Shown here: piece by piece, positions 24,094 through 36,069 of the stretch
How positions within the stretch are numbered: position 1 is the first letter of the stretch
How the letters are laid out: each line of letters starts with the position of its first letter
Assembly (NCBI RefSeq): GCF_001411555.2
Contig: NC_049910.1
Location: forward strand, 32,645,150-32,709,149
Origin: Juglans regia
Taxonomy: Eukaryota; Streptophyta; Magnoliopsida; Fagales; Juglandaceae
DNA: 64,000 nucleotides
Reading direction: 5' to 3'
The notes under the pieces: generated by a model
What the model was told of the DNA's origin: nothing
Databases searched by the model: none
The model's input: only the letters and a program-made list of their open reading frames with translations
Translations under genes and position numbers: made by a program

Positions 24094-24303
24094 AAGAGTA
24101 GTTTGGATTCATAAATGAGTTGAAATGGTTTGTAAATAGTAAAATAAAAATTGAATTATCTATTATATTTTGTGTGAGAATTTAAAAAAGTTGTTTTAGA
24201 ATTTAAAAAAATTAAACTTTTTATTATATTTTGTGTAAAAATTTAAAAAAATTATAATGAAGAGATGAAATAAGTTGAGATAATTTTGAATGCAAACGAA
24301 GCC
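24094..24303. mobile_element. MITE, Tourist-like, opposite orientation
   Basis: The element lies between TTA (24091-24093) and TTA (24304-24306). The right end GCAAACGAAGCC is the complement of the family left end GGCTTCGTTTG(G). The interior TATTATATTTTGTG is the complement of the family core. Confidence 0.7.
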
Positions 24304-24306
24304 TTA

Positions 24307-26454
24307 GATCAAAATAGGATTGCAAAAAGATTGCTACATTTTTTTTTTTTTTGGAAAAAAAAAAAACCGACTGCACGAGCAAAATAATTTGAAAATAAAA
24401 GCGTCCCTTAATTTTTACCACTCATTGCTCACAAACCTCTCATTCTTTTCTTCCCTTGAAAGTTACGAATCCAGATCTGCCTATAAAGCAATAACATGTT
24501 TCTTTCCAAGCATTTGAAAAATCAGAATAAACATTATCAATCAATTTTTTTTATTAAAATTACTGATTTTTTATTATAATAATTGACTAAAAATTATTTA
24601 ACAATCTTTTTATATTTAATTTTATGTTACAGAAAATTTAAATGTTTTTTTTAATAAAGAGTACAGATTTTAAACTTTTCAATATAACTTGCAAGGAGTT
24701 TTGCCCGAGTACTGCTCAAAAAGACTTGAATAAAAAGTTAAAAACAAAAGCAGGTGGCCCAAGTTAGTGAGACTGAAACACTGACAAGTGACAACTAGCT
24801 AGACAATCTCAATAATAATCCCTGCAAGCTAGTGTGACACACATGGCCAATCATCAAACCTTATAGCAATTAATAAACATTTGTAAAAGGGAGGATGCAT
24901 TTTTTTCATATAAAAATTAGTCACAGCTTTCTTTAAAATAAAATAAAAAGATAAAAGAGGAAGCTGGGGAGAATATATATATATATATATATATAAGTGG
25001 AGACAAATTATCGGGGAAAACCGCATCATTTCTGCCATATGGATTACATATGCATGGAGCTTTATGAAACAGAGATATGCTGCCGTTTAAATATAAGAGT
25101 AATATTATATACAATCGTAAAATATATATCGTACAGTTATTTTAAAAAAGAATAAAGTCTATTATTAAAAAATAAATTTTTTTTTCATATAAATCTTATA
25201 TTTATTTAATTTTTTTAAAATAATTATATAATATTTATACATTCATAACTGTAAATATATTTTTTGTATATAATATACGTTGGGCATTGTCACATTCATG
25301 TCTAGGTCGTATATATGCTCTCTGCCGCCACACCGGCCTCACGTACAACTTTCTTATCAGGACACGGGATACCACACAAATATTTTTGTAATTAAATAAT
25401 TTTTAAATATAATAGGTAAATCTCGTTTATTCGTTCTAAAAAATCTGTTTTAAAAAATCTATTTAAAAGGGTGAGTCTATCATTAAAAAAGATTTTATTT
25501 TTTTCCTATATATTTTAAGAGAGAATAAACAAAATCTCGATTCTTACACTCTAAACTACATAAATCATCTGCGGCCTCTTAACTAGAATTGATGAAAGGG
25601 CTCCCTCTTGTGTGTTGTTTACTACTTCTGTTGGTACGCGATAAGAGCACATATAATAATATAAATATATATATAAATATATATGCGAGCTGTTTTGTGA
25701 AATTTAAGGTGCATGGTAATTGTTTCTTGATCTGCAGTGGAATTATTTAAAGTGCAGGAGGCTGAATACTTCGAGTTGTTTTCCTTTTGAAAGATTTTTC
25801 AGGAGTCCTTTTCTTCAAAATATATATATATATATATATAGATACTTTTATTTTAATATTTATTTATTGATTTAAATATGTTAATTTGTTGAGGGTGGTT
25901 GGTTGATATTTGTGTACGTCGAGGAAAATAGATAAAAGTTTGGTATATAATTAACGCCTATCTACCCATTTAGGTCATGTTAATTGTTGGGGCGCCTCAA
26001 TGTATACAAATAAATATATATATATATATATATATTGCGTTATTTGAAAAAAGTCATGTGTTGTATATACTAAGGTGAGAGTACTTGATAGGGGTTAAGA
26101 TTCAAGAATATTAATATATAGTTTGTCCTAAAAAGAAAAAAGTGAAGCGTGATCAAGCACCAAATGCAAGCGGGAAATTATTATTGGGACACAAATTCAT
26201 TTTAAATTTGTAAATTGGGAGAAAATGGATTTTAAATTCATTTTTTTAGTATTAATCAGCTTAAAACTAAGGGGGAAATTAAGCCTAGCTAGCTAGGTTT
26301 TCGGAAATTTGGTCAAAATCTACCACCACTTGGGGGGTTGGCCGGGTTGGAGGAAATAAATGAGTTTATAAATTGGTTGAGTGAGGCAATCCTTTCCCAC
26401 CGCCCATTAGTACATGCATACAAGACTCAAGAAGGTGAGAAAAAAAGCATATAT
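24307..26454. other. Intergenic, AT-rich, microsatellites and MITE fragments
   Basis: 25097-25285 is an AT-rich fragment (AAGAGTAATATTATATACAA near the left, complementary blocks around ATCGTA and TACATTC) related to 53520-53705. Dinucleotide TA/AT runs lie at 24975-24995, 25819-25841 and 26017-26036. No gene is seen. Confidence 0.4.
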
Positions 26455-26638
26455 AATAGAGAAAATATACTTACAACCGTGAATTGCGTAACCGCCGCGT
26501 AATCACTTTGAAAAAAATGAATATAAAACATAAGACCCACATGAAAAAAATTAATTTTTTAATAGTGGACCCCACTTTTTTTCAAAGCGATTACGCGGCG
26601 GTTACGCACTTCACGGTTGTATGTAGAATTACTCTTAA
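26455..26638. mobile_element. Foldback MITE with about 47-bp arms
   Basis: The left arm at 26470-26517 contains ACAACCGTGAATTGCGTAA and CGCCGCGTAATC. The right arm at 26574-26625 is its complement with only a few mismatches. Outside the arms the right end is AATTACTCTTA. The transcript of either strand would form a long hairpin. The G+C-rich arms stand out from the AT-rich surroundings. A diverged copy lies near 63720-63898. Confidence 0.8.
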
Positions 26639-26639
26639 A

Positions 26640-27546
26640 ATGAAATAAATATACGTGTTAAAAGTCAGTGGCTTGATTGACATAACACCAACCTCCAAAA
26701 TGGACGTATGTAGTTTGAAACCTCCCATTCTCCAAATGTATAAAAAAAAAAAAAAATGAAAATAGACAAGCACGCATGCATGCATAGGTAATATATATCT
26801 ACGTCCAATTCAAACATACGTACGTAGGATCGAGCCTGTCTGTTTTTTTTTATTATTGAAGACATGTACATGTCAATTGCATGCATCTTATATAATTTTA
26901 TTCCAAGACGTACACCGTTGCGAACCTCATTATTATTAGATCATAATCGTTCCAAACGCCAAGTTTCCCATTGGAAAAGTGCAGCAAATTCTGAAAACGC
27001 CACCCCGTACTACTTGTGAGGTTGATGATGGATATTGGTGGTGTCATTTAGGTCCACATGAGGTATATATGTTGCTGAAATTTGACATCAAATTACGTAC
27101 GTACAATTGAAGAAGACATGAGCAAGCTAGCTGCTTGCTTGGAGGAATCTAATTAGGTAATATGATGGTCAGAGCATGTAAGGTTATAAAAAGGTTAGCA
27201 AGAGGAGGCCATGCAGGCACAATATTACAAATAGAAATGACATTACTGCATTGCCGTGGGTCTCCTGATCGATCTGCAACGTCCATTATCTAATTTTTAG
27301 GTTTCGAGTTGTAATATATCAATTAATAATGCATGGATCACATCTAGACAAATTAAGAAATTAACTAGGATGACAAGCAATGTCGACACAAAATGCATGC
27401 ATCGTATATTTCTCTAAATATTATAAACCAATTGGTCTTGGTTTTAAAATGATGTAAATTTACCCGCTAGCTACAAAAAAACTACTCAGTTGTGGTTAGT
27501 TATTTCTTGTAAAAATAATTATTTTTTATCAAAATAAATTTATTTT
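26640..27546. other. Intergenic, no gene seen
   Basis: The minus-strand frames at 26591-26886 are short, overlapping and without motif. Nothing else can be supported. Confidence 0.4.
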
Positions 27547-27863
27547 TATTGAGAAGTCTAACATGGCTTAGGACTAAACTCATCATGGTCTTTATAAAGA
27601 GTTACCATACTCCTTCTATTAAGCCTTTTTATGGGAAGAAATGAGTGTTTCTATATGGTATCAAAGCCAGGTTAACCTATAATCGATGATGGGTTCCTAC
27701 GACCTACCCACAATGATAATACCGAAAATACTGGCCCACACGTGAGAGGGCGTATTGAGAAGTCTCACATGACTTAGGAGTAAATTCATCTTAGTCTTTA
27801 TAAAGAATTACCACACTCTAATTTCTATTAGGCCTTTTATTATGAGAAATGGGTGTTTCTATA
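27547..27863 (+). mobile_element. TRIM-type miniature LTR retrotransposon
   Basis: Two related repeats of about 108 bp start TATTGAGAAGTCT at 27547 and 27753. They share TTATAAAGA(G/A)TTACCA(T/C)ACTC and end near GTGTTTCTATA. Directly after the first lies TGGTATCAAAGCCAGGTT (27656-27673), a primer-binding site complementary to the 3' end of initiator tRNA-Met. Just before the second lies GTGAGAGGGCGT, a polypurine-like tract. The internal domain of about 100 bp has no room for genes, so it needed enzymes from another element. No clear 5-bp target duplication is seen, so the outer borders are approximate. Confidence 0.82.
27656..27673 (+). promoter_or_regulatory. Primer-binding site, tRNA-iMet type
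   Basis: TGGTATCAAAGCCAGGTT differs by one base from the usual plant TGGTATCAGAGCC motif. It sits immediately after the left terminal repeat of the TRIM, where reverse transcription would be primed. Confidence 0.8.
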
Positions 27864-29105
27864 GTTTTTGTAGCAAATAGTCATTCTCGTCGTATATAAT
27901 CCGTCACAAATGATCATTTTTTTTTGTAGTAACCGTAGGACTGTTTTAGATGTATTCATACTCTCTAGTAGCTACGTACATGATCAACGTCATTAATATT
28001 GCAAAGCTGGAATTTTTTTTTTCCCCAACTTTTAAGAGGGATATTATTGTAATATTCTTGTATTGATCCAAGCATATATGTTGGATTACGTTCGGGGGAT
28101 GAGTCCATTTGTCGTGGTTGAAAAACTAAATATTCTGATAACTTTAGCTTGCTTGCTAGCTAGCTGAAGTACATAAATTTGATGTTTTGTAATATATTAT
28201 TTTTGGTTAATAAAGTTTGTGATATGTAAAGCTGTTTGAATTTGTGATGTGATGTTTACAGCTTCGACCCATATGAAAGTGGTGAAATGATAGTTTCTGT
28301 TTTTTGTTGTCAAAAAATATATATATTTACTACAAAAAAGAAAATTAAGTTACTATCAACAACATTAAAGTTGTTTTTCGATGGAAAAATTTTGAATTTC
28401 AATTTCAAATCATGATTTTAAATTCAAATTTTTAAAAATTTAGAATATTATATGATTTTCCTATAAATCAAAATCCAAATCCAAAATTTTAATATATGAT
28501 TCAAATAGAAGATTTAGATTATAAATACCCAAATCCAAATCCTCCTTCATGCCATATAAGTGCGCCATAAATTAATCAAAATCCTTGCTTGAGTTTGTTA
28601 TTTTTATCCCATCCATTAATTATGCTTGGATATGATAAATATTATAAAAATGTCATGATGGTGAGAGATGCCAAACAACTCACAAAAAGTAGTAGTAGTT
28701 AAAGAACACATCATGTTCTAGTGTCTTCGTAGTGCCTGAGATTGGTTGTTAAGACCACATTGGTCATTGGGTATATAAGTTAACTGTATTAAAGTTGCAA
28801 GCTGAGAGTCATTACAATCTTAACTAATTTTTTAGATTGAAAATATATATTTACAAACTTTATTTTTAATACACTCAACACACCGTTGATGTAAAAACCT
28901 TCCATATTAACTATTTTAAATAAAAATTTTAATAAGTCTCCCATTAAGTGATGCGTTAACACACCGACTTGCACGTAATAAAAATCTTATATTAACGTGT
29001 TCGTATGTAACTAGTATAACATAAGATTTACATAACTGTAGGGAAATCCATACTTGATTGGCATAATATTTTTGAAGATTTTGCCATTAATAAGGACCAG
29101 CTTAA
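27864..29105. other. Intergenic, AT-rich, no gene seen
   Basis: 28385-28545 has repeated A/T-rich words around CAAATCCAAAT and AATTTAGA in both orientations, maybe a decayed foldback element. No coding signal is seen. Confidence 0.4.
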
Positions 29106-29363
29106 GGTTTTGTTTGGGCTTCTCAGAATTTTGTGAAGAAAAATTATTTAAATATTATTTTTATTTTAAAATTTGAATAAAATTGTATTACTTTTTATGT
29201 TTTGGTTAGAAGTTTGGGAAAGTTATATTGTGTTTAATTTGTATTTGAATAATGATTAGATAAAAATATTTAAAATTTGAATTTTTTTTTTATATTTAAG
29301 TGATATTTAGAGAATAAATTATAAAAATTCTTAAAAATATCTAAGAATATTTGAGGAGGCTCC
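29106..29363. mobile_element. MITE-like element with TAA flanks
   Basis: The 258-bp AT-rich unit is flanked by TAA at 29103-29105 and 29364-29366. It starts GGTTTTGTTTGGGCTTC and ends GAGGAGGCTCC. It belongs to a subfamily different from the 200-bp MITEs; 1056-1353 may be a relative. Confidence 0.55.
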
Positions 29364-29883
29364 TAAAATTAATTTACAATTTGTAAACGCCAACACAATA
29401 ATGAGTTGAAAGAAAAAATACCTGCCCTCCATCTCACTCAATCCTTCCAAAAACTTTGACACACTTCGAATATTAATTTGTCCAAAGAAAACAAAGATAT
29501 CAACCTGGGTTTTACCAAACAAAGTGACTTCCCTTCCCTCTGTTTCAAAAATTTTTTTTTTTCCCAAGTTTCAAAGTTTTTTCTAGTTCCTTTTCTATTC
29601 AATGTGACGTTTTGACCTTTCTTGTGGATTCAAAACATTTTTTTTTTTAAATGTATACCTAAGATTGTTCAACTGGGCCGGGTTTTTTCTCGGCCCGGTC
29701 CGAAACCCGGAAAACCGGGATCCTGTTCTGGGTTTCGGCCCGGATTTAATCCGGGCCGGAACCCGGGTTAGAAAATCCAGACTTATCCGGCCCGGATGCG
29801 GGTTACAAACCCGGGTATCGGGTTTTAAACCCGGTACTCGGGTCCTTTTACGATTCCTAAACGAACCCCCCCCCGGGCCCGAA

Positions 29884-29888
<5 letters not shown>

Positions 29889-29973
<85 letters not shown>
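29889..29973. repeat. (CT)n microsatellite, about 85 bp
   Basis: An uninterrupted CT run lies just inside the left subterminal region of the hAT element. The long Ser/Leu and Arg/Glu frames over it are artefacts. A run of this length is likely length-variable between individuals. Confidence 0.95.
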
Positions 29974-29975
<2 letters not shown>

Positions 29976-29989
29976 TTCTCTCTCGTTAC

Positions 29990-31233
29990 GCAGCGTAAAG
30001 GAACCCTAAGTCCGTCCGTGCCTCCTCGCCGCGACCCCATTGCCGCCGCTGCATCTTCGTCGCCGCATCTCCGTCGCCGTCGACCTTTCCCTAAGTCCCT
30101 GCCTCCATCGTGATCCCGTGAGTCTATCTCTCCCACTCTCTGTCTCTCTCTATCTCTATCTCCCTCTCTCTCTCTCCATTGGATTTCTGGGTTTCGCTTT
30201 CCAAGGGAGAAAAGTATCATTTTTGCTTATATATGATCTGGTAGCTGCAAGATAAAAATTGTTGTTCACAATCGTTAGTCTAGGACTCAGCTTGATCTGG
30301 GTTTGGGTTGATTTATAAACTGTTAAATCCTAACATTGTCTCACATGTGGGTTTTCAAATCGTACCACCACGGATCACAAACATGCTGGTATGTGCTGAT
30401 TTGAAATGTCTATTGCCTTTGAGGTTTCACATACTTTTTCTACTATGGATTCATATTTTCATTTGAGGTGTTATCCTGACAATGCATAGTTAAGAACTTA
30501 TATTGGATTTGGAAGGTTTTCTATTAGTTTGTCTTCAAATTTTTGTGTATTTGTTTACCAATACGACAATATCTTTCAAGGATATATTTAATTGTGTGAC
30601 TAATTGTGGTTTACACATTGCAAATTAACTTTCATGTCAAGGTTTAACTTGATGTTTTCCAAGGTGCTAATGAATTTTTTTAATTATGAGGGCTTTGAAC
30701 TGTACCAATAGGTTGATTTAAGATTGATAAGGTTGAGAATAGTCTTGCTACCTCTGACCCATTGTTTATTGCATGCCAGGTGGGCAACATTAGGTTGTCT
30801 AGAGGTTAATTTGAACTTTAGTCTGTAAAAGTTGATTAAAGTGGATAGCCTTGTTCTATTTTACCTACGTGCCCGTTCTATGAATTCTTTTCTTACTCTA
30901 AATTGGTTGGGATTGAACTCTAACTCCTTTCATAAGTTGATTGGTTGCCAAGAAAATATATCGTAGATGATATTTTATTTTTGATTATAACTTAACCTTT
31001 ATATGAACTTAACCTCTATATGACGAGAGTGACCCGTCACCCTTCTTGATACTTTTTTCTTTCTTCCATTTCTTTTTGTTTGTATAAATACCCTTTCTGT
31101 TCTCTCTGAAAGCAGAAACAGGATTGGAAAGTCCTCGTATTCATATGTGGAATATCCCATAGGTACACACACCTTGCAAAGTCCTCGTTTTTATTTATTT
31201 TTTTCTTTTATTTTTTCCGGTTACTATGATGTG

Positions 31234-31274
<41 letters not shown>

Positions 31275-31560
31275 TGTGTGTGTGTGTGTGTGTGATGGGT
31301 TTTGAGTTTTCTTAGCTGAAATCATGTTGGTGGAGTAGCTTTGTTCACACTGAGTTTGCAGGACACATTGGTCCTCTTATACTCTTGTTCAGTTATTGTT
31401 CATATTTGATTATAACAAATATTTATCTCAATCATTATGGGCAAAAATAAAGTGTTTTCCTGGTGATGTGGATTAATCCTAACAAAAATTGTTTTCTGTT
31501 TTTTTTTTTTTTTTTGCAGATCACAATTCTTGGAACTTCAGGACTCTCTGGATCATATGT
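29990..31560 (+). other. Leader-exon/intron-like interior of the hAT element
   Basis: 29990-30118 is GC-rich with CGCCGC repeats, like a plant 5' leader, and is followed by CCGTGAGT, a plausible splice donor near 30117. 30180-31505 is T-rich and intron-like. TTTTTTGCAG at about 31519 is a good acceptor. The following 31521-31680 has no long frame. This looks like a non-coding first exon, long leader intron and second exon of a gene whose coding part is gone. Confidence 0.4.
31237..31294. repeat. (TA)n(TG)n microsatellite
   Basis: A TA run passes directly into a TG run with one TGCG interruption. It lies inside the intron-like interior of the hAT element. Confidence 0.95.
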
Positions 31561-31881
31561 TTAGCATAGAGCTTAGACCCATAGTTTTTGGAAAGTTCAA
31601 TGTTAAATGCCAGAATTGTGTTTAGGATAATGTTTTTCACAATGGAAACAGGCAGGTGTTGTTTTCTCTCCTTAGCCATTAATGGTCGAGGTTCAAAAAA
31701 AAAAAAAAAAATCCGGGTTCAACCCGGAACCCGGAATCCGGGTTTTTCAAAACCCGGATTTACCCGGGTTCCAGCCCGGGTCTGACCCGGATCAATCCGG
31801 CCCGGGTTTGAAACCCGGATCCGGATCCGGGTATACCCGGGTTCCCGGATTGGAACCCGGATGAACAGTCCTATGTATACC

Positions 31882-32337
31882 TACTCCCTCAGCTCTGCAA
31901 CAAGAAGAACCCAGGGAAACATTGGCAGTAACTTGTACGATTCCGGATGCTTTTAAAATGGAAAATATTATTCTTATTGCTCATTTTTATTGTTAATTTC
32001 TACCGTTGTAAGTTTTGTTTTTTATTTTTTTATTAATATTTTTTTATTTTTTAAAATATATTTAAATGTGTTAAAAAATACATATAAAAAACAAAAAACA
32101 ACTCATTCTGAAATAACTAACGGGAGCTCTCAGAAGTGAGAGTAGCACTGCTCTTTAAAAAATACTCTATATTTCAAAAATAATTATAATAATTTTAAAT
32201 CATAAGTTTTTATTATAGATCAAAATTATTTGTATATATACAAATCTCATGTATTTCTTTTAAAAAAACATCGACAAAGTAATGATTCAAATTTTAACCA
32301 TGGATTCCAAATTTTTAGAGCAGTTTAAAATTGTATC
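31882..32337. other. Intergenic, AT-rich
   Basis: 31960-32155 may be another small foldback fragment (AAAATGGAAAATATTATT near the left, AGAGTAGCACTGCTCTT at the right). A similar AGCAGTGCTA motif opens a fragment at 60750. No gene is seen. Confidence 0.35.
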
Positions 32338-32340
32338 TAA

Positions 32341-32530
32341 GGTTGTGTTTGTATGTTAAAGTGAGTTGAGTTGAGTTGAGTTGAGATGATAAAATATTGT
32401 TAGAATATTATTTTTTAATATTATTATTATTTTAGGATTTGAAAAAGTTGAATTCTTTATTATATTTTGTATTGAGATTTGAAAAAATTGTAATGATGAG
32501 TTGAGATGAGTTTGGTATCCAAACGAAACC
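32341..32530. mobile_element. MITE, Tourist-like, opposite orientation
   Basis: The 190-bp element is flanked by TAA at 32338-32340 and 32531-32533. It begins GGTTGTGTTTG and ends CCAAACGAAACC. The TTGAG unit is repeated four times near the left end, and the interior is the complement of the 18423 copy. Confidence 0.85.
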
Positions 32531-32533
32531 TAA

Positions 32534-33850
32534 ATATATGATCTATCATGTCATGAGTGATGAGATCAAGAACCAAAATAGAAAAAAGTAATTAAATTTA
32601 CGTTGAAAATGGGCGGTAAGGTACCTTTGTAGTCTCCATTTGACAAACTACGTATAATTATTAGCCAAGGCAAAATTCAAAAATCAGAAGTTGGATAGAA
32701 GAGTTAGGTCAACAAGACCTGCTGTCTTCTCTACCATCTTCGAATTCTAAATTCAATTCACTACTTTTCCCACCTCTCATTTGACCTGTGGATTTTCTTT
32801 GTATTTCTTTCTGAAATCTCGGCATGTTTTTAGATTACTCTGTATCTGAAAGTCTTCTCGATCGTAAGCACGACATGATGTTCATCAGAAGAATAAAAGA
32901 AGAGACAGCCCGACTGAAACGTTCTGACTTTCTAGGTTTTCATAAGTTTGAATTTTACGGTTTAAAAAACTTTCCCTACTCTTTTCACAAGATTTACGTC
33001 ACGTTTGATTACGAAGTTCAAATAAAATAATTTTATAAAATAATTTTTTATTATTTAAAATTTTATAAAAATTATAAAAATAAAATAAGATGAAATTATT
33101 TAATTTTATATAACCAAACTAACGTATAAAAGAATTTTATATATAAAATTATAAATATATATAACGCTACTTTTTTTCACAATTCATCCATGTTAACTTC
33201 TATCAATTTAATGCACGTGATTTTTTGTTAAAAAAAAAACATTATTAGTAGGGATTTTGAAAAATAGGATATTGTTTGGTCGCCCACCATTCGGTTGCAT
33301 ACGATTTGATTGAGTAATTTAATGAGTATTTGTGCAAAATCCATGCACATTTATAGCTGTTTCCCATCATCGCCACATAGTGAGACATAGTCATTTGGTC
33401 AAGAAATAAAAGATACGAATAGAATATGTTATATTTTGAAAATCAAATTAAAAGAACGTTTATCATTCTAAGTTGGAATAAAATTGTTACTTATTATTCT
33501 CTCTCTCTTTTTTTTTTCCCTGATAGGGTATATAGTAAATGATTGAAAATATTTTATTCATCTACCAATCGTTCGATAATGCAATAATTTGATACCATGA
33601 TGATGAATAATCTTCTTTTTTTTTTTAACATAAAAACATTTCATTTTCCTTCTAATCACTCTCATGTTCAACACATGGGAGGCATATTTTAACGAAATTA
33701 AGCTGTGTCTAGATATTATTATTTATTATTATTTAATATTTTATCGTTATTTTTTTTTTTATTATTGTTTAATATTTTATCATCAATTTTTTGTTACTTT
33801 TTCATTACTATTAATAGCTCATCTTAAACCATCTCAATAACCAAACGTTC
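32534..33850. other. Intergenic with degraded MITEs
   Basis: 33000-33125 (GTCACGTTTGATTACG at the left, ATAACCAAACTAACGT at the right) and 33701-33850 (GCTGTGTCTAGAT at the left, ACCAAACG at the right) resemble MITE ends without clean flanks. The 68-codon frame at 32824 has no family I recognise and no conserved context, so I do not call it a gene. Confidence 0.4.
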
Positions 33851-33880
33851 CGAATGTGTTTGGTTGGCAATTATTGATGA

Positions 33881-33980
33881 GATCTAATACTATTATTTCA
33901 AACTCAGAACAATTTAGATCATATGAAATGACCTCGTTTAGATCTAATACTATTATTTCAAACTCAGAACAATTTACATC
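33881..33980. repeat. Tandem duplication, 40 bp repeated at 60-bp spacing
   Basis: 33881-33920 and 33941-33980 are identical except for one base (TTTAGATC versus TTTACATC). The near identity suggests a recent event compared with the surrounding decayed elements. Confidence 0.9.
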
Positions 33981-34013
33981 TAAACGTAACTTATTGTGTT
34001 ATTTTATCATTAA

Positions 34014-34190
34014 GACCTTGTTTAGATATAGAAAAACTCTCAACTTATATCATCCCATCATTATAATTTTTTCAAATTTTCATATAAAATATAATAAATA
34101 ATTTAATTTTTTCAAATTCAATAATAATAAAAATAAATAATATTAATAAACTCATTTAAAACTATCTCATCTCACAACCCAAATGTGCCA
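34014..34190. mobile_element. MITE, Tourist-like
   Basis: Flanked by TAA at 34011-34013 and 34191-34193, the element begins GACCTTGTTTAG and ends CCCAAATGTGCCA. The ends are more diverged than in other copies; the core ATATAAAATATAATAAATAA is conserved in part. Confidence 0.65.
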
Positions 34191-34433
34191 TAACTCTTTT
34201 TTAAGATCTAAAAATAATCTTAATTTTAAAAAAACATGTATTCTCTCACATATTCAAATAATACATAACAGTTTATTCATTCCTTTTTATATGATTTTTT
34301 TGTAAAAAAAGCTTACAAATCTGATCTCCCTAATTGTAAAACTTTTTTTATTATAAACTAAAAAAATAAAAAATAAGTTGGCCAAGATGCACGATTGATT
34401 GTTGCCAACTTATTAAAAGGCAATTCAAAATAG

Positions 34434-34612
34434 TTCTAATCTATTTGGAACCTCAATTCATCTCAACTTATCATTATAATTTTTTTAAATTCTAATACAA
34501 AATATAATAACAATTCAATTTTTTCAAATCTTACAATAATAATAATAATAAATAATAATATTATAATAATATTTTATTATTTCAACTCAACTCAATTCAA
34601 CATTCAAACGCT
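34434..34612. mobile_element. MITE copy, degraded ends
   Basis: The interior, with CAAAATATAATAA and CAACTCAACTCAA, matches the copy at 18423, but the ends (CTATTTGGAACC, ATTCAAACGC) are worn and no clean target duplication is left. Confidence 0.55.
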
Positions 34613-35850
34613 TTTATCATCTTTAAATCACACTGTTTATATTAAACATTGTAAGTAGTCTTAAATAAACACAATTATTTAAACTGTAATACCTCAACAA
34701 GTGTGATTGAAAATAACAAAATCGAAAATGAATAACAATATTAAAAATTTGAAGCCTCCATATATCAATAATATATTGATTGCATTTCATTGGACAAAAA
34801 GAAGATAAATCATTAACACGACTAGACATATATAAAATGACATTATAATCATGTACGTAGGTCATTATCGACATTATTTGTTGGGGGTTATTAGGGTCTC
34901 AAAACTAATTAAGATGCAGACGAAAATCAAATAAATTATATTATCAATTATTAAGGTATTGGCATTAATGTGAATTAATTCTTCCAAAGTTCGTATATAT
35001 AACATTCGAGCAGGCCATATATCAATGTCCGTCCATTCCTCGACAGCTTTAAACTTGACCCTTTCTTTAATTATTATTCATTCACCACGTACTCAACCCA
35101 GTCAAAAAGACGTGATACGGTCCATACGGCAGATCGTCCGCCAAAATATTAGTAAAAAAATTAATTTTTTTTCATCAATTTTAATTTATTATTTTATATC
35201 TCACATCTTATAAAAAATATTATATATTATTAAAAAAATATATATATAAAATATGAAAATAAATAATAATTTATGTATAACAAAATCTTAGTAAAAGTTA
35301 AAACTGATGAAAAACTTGGATGATTTGATTAAGAAAAATATTTTAGTTACAAAGAAATTGTAAAATTAAATTATAAAATTAATATGAATTGATGTGATAG
35401 GTCAAATTATTAAATTATTTTTATTATAAAATAAATCTAACGAATTGTATAAAATTATATAAATTTATGAATTTATTTTATATAATTTATTTGTTTTGTA
35501 TGAATTCTCTTTTATTTAATCATTTGGAGTTGGACCCACCATTAGTGTTTCCGGACCCTATATAGTACACACAAAAATACATTATATATTTTTTTAAAAT
35601 GATTGATACAGTCTTAATTTATATAAATTTCCCACGTTTTATTTAAAGAAAATTTGATAAATTTAGTATAAAATATTTATATTTTAATAGTAAATTTATA
35701 TTTTTAGGTATTTAATTTTAATTCTTTTAACTTTTTCGTACATCCAAAAGCACACAAGATACTCGGAACCGAAACTTTGGCACAATTACAAATTCATCTT
35801 TATAAACTTTCAAACGCGCTTCCTTCCTTGCTGCATTTAGCTGCACTTTA
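34613..35850. other. Intergenic, no gene seen
   Basis: The sequence is AT-rich with many runs of A and T. Short frames at 34623 (-) and 35025 (+) show no motif. Confidence 0.45.
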
Positions 35851-36069
35851 TGGGAGTGGTTTAGTTAAGATGGATTGAGATAGTTTGTAAATAATAGAAT
35901 AAAAATTAAATTATTTATTATATTTTATATAAAAATTAAAAAAAATTATTTTAAATTTTAAAAAAATTAAATTATTTATTATATTTTATATAAAAATTTA
36001 AAAAAATTATAATGATAAGATTAGATGAATTGAAGTAAGTTAAAATAAATTACGAATACAGACGAAACC
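35851..36069. mobile_element. MITE, Tourist-like, opposite orientation
   Basis: The element lies between TTA (35848-35850) and TAA (36070-36072). The right end GACGAAACC matches the 32341 copy. The internal block TTAAATTATTTATTATATTT is present twice, as in the 24094 copy. It is the closest mobile element to the receptor-kinase gene, about 660 bp upstream of its start. Confidence 0.65.

Larger units (their letters stand above)
29660..31873. mobile_element. Non-autonomous hAT element, 2.2 kb
   Basis: The 2214-bp unit begins TAAGATTGTTCAAC and ends GATGAACAGTCCTA, so the terminal repeats are TA(A/G)GA(T/C)TGTTCA. It is flanked by a perfect 8-bp duplication, TGTATACC, at 29652-29659 and 31874-31881. 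An 8-bp duplication with short inverted ends defines the hAT superfamily. Both subterminal regions (29672-29880 and 31708-31865) are packed with CCCGG and AACCCGG units in both orientations, the arrangement in which hAT transposases bind. The interior has a long CT run, a GC-rich leader-like exon and intron-like sequence, and no transposase. It is either a deletion derivative that kept the transposase leader or a captured host 5' region. Confidence 0.88.

Noticed and set aside
29665..30220. Open frames of 114 and 131 codons on both strands
   Set aside because: They span the (CT)n run and CCGG-rich repeats of the hAT element and read as Ser-Leu or Arg-Glu repeats; not proteins.
32824..33030. 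68-codon frame starting MFLDYSVSE
   Set aside because: It is hydrophilic and plausible in composition, but short, isolated and without recognisable family; it runs into a MITE-like segment.
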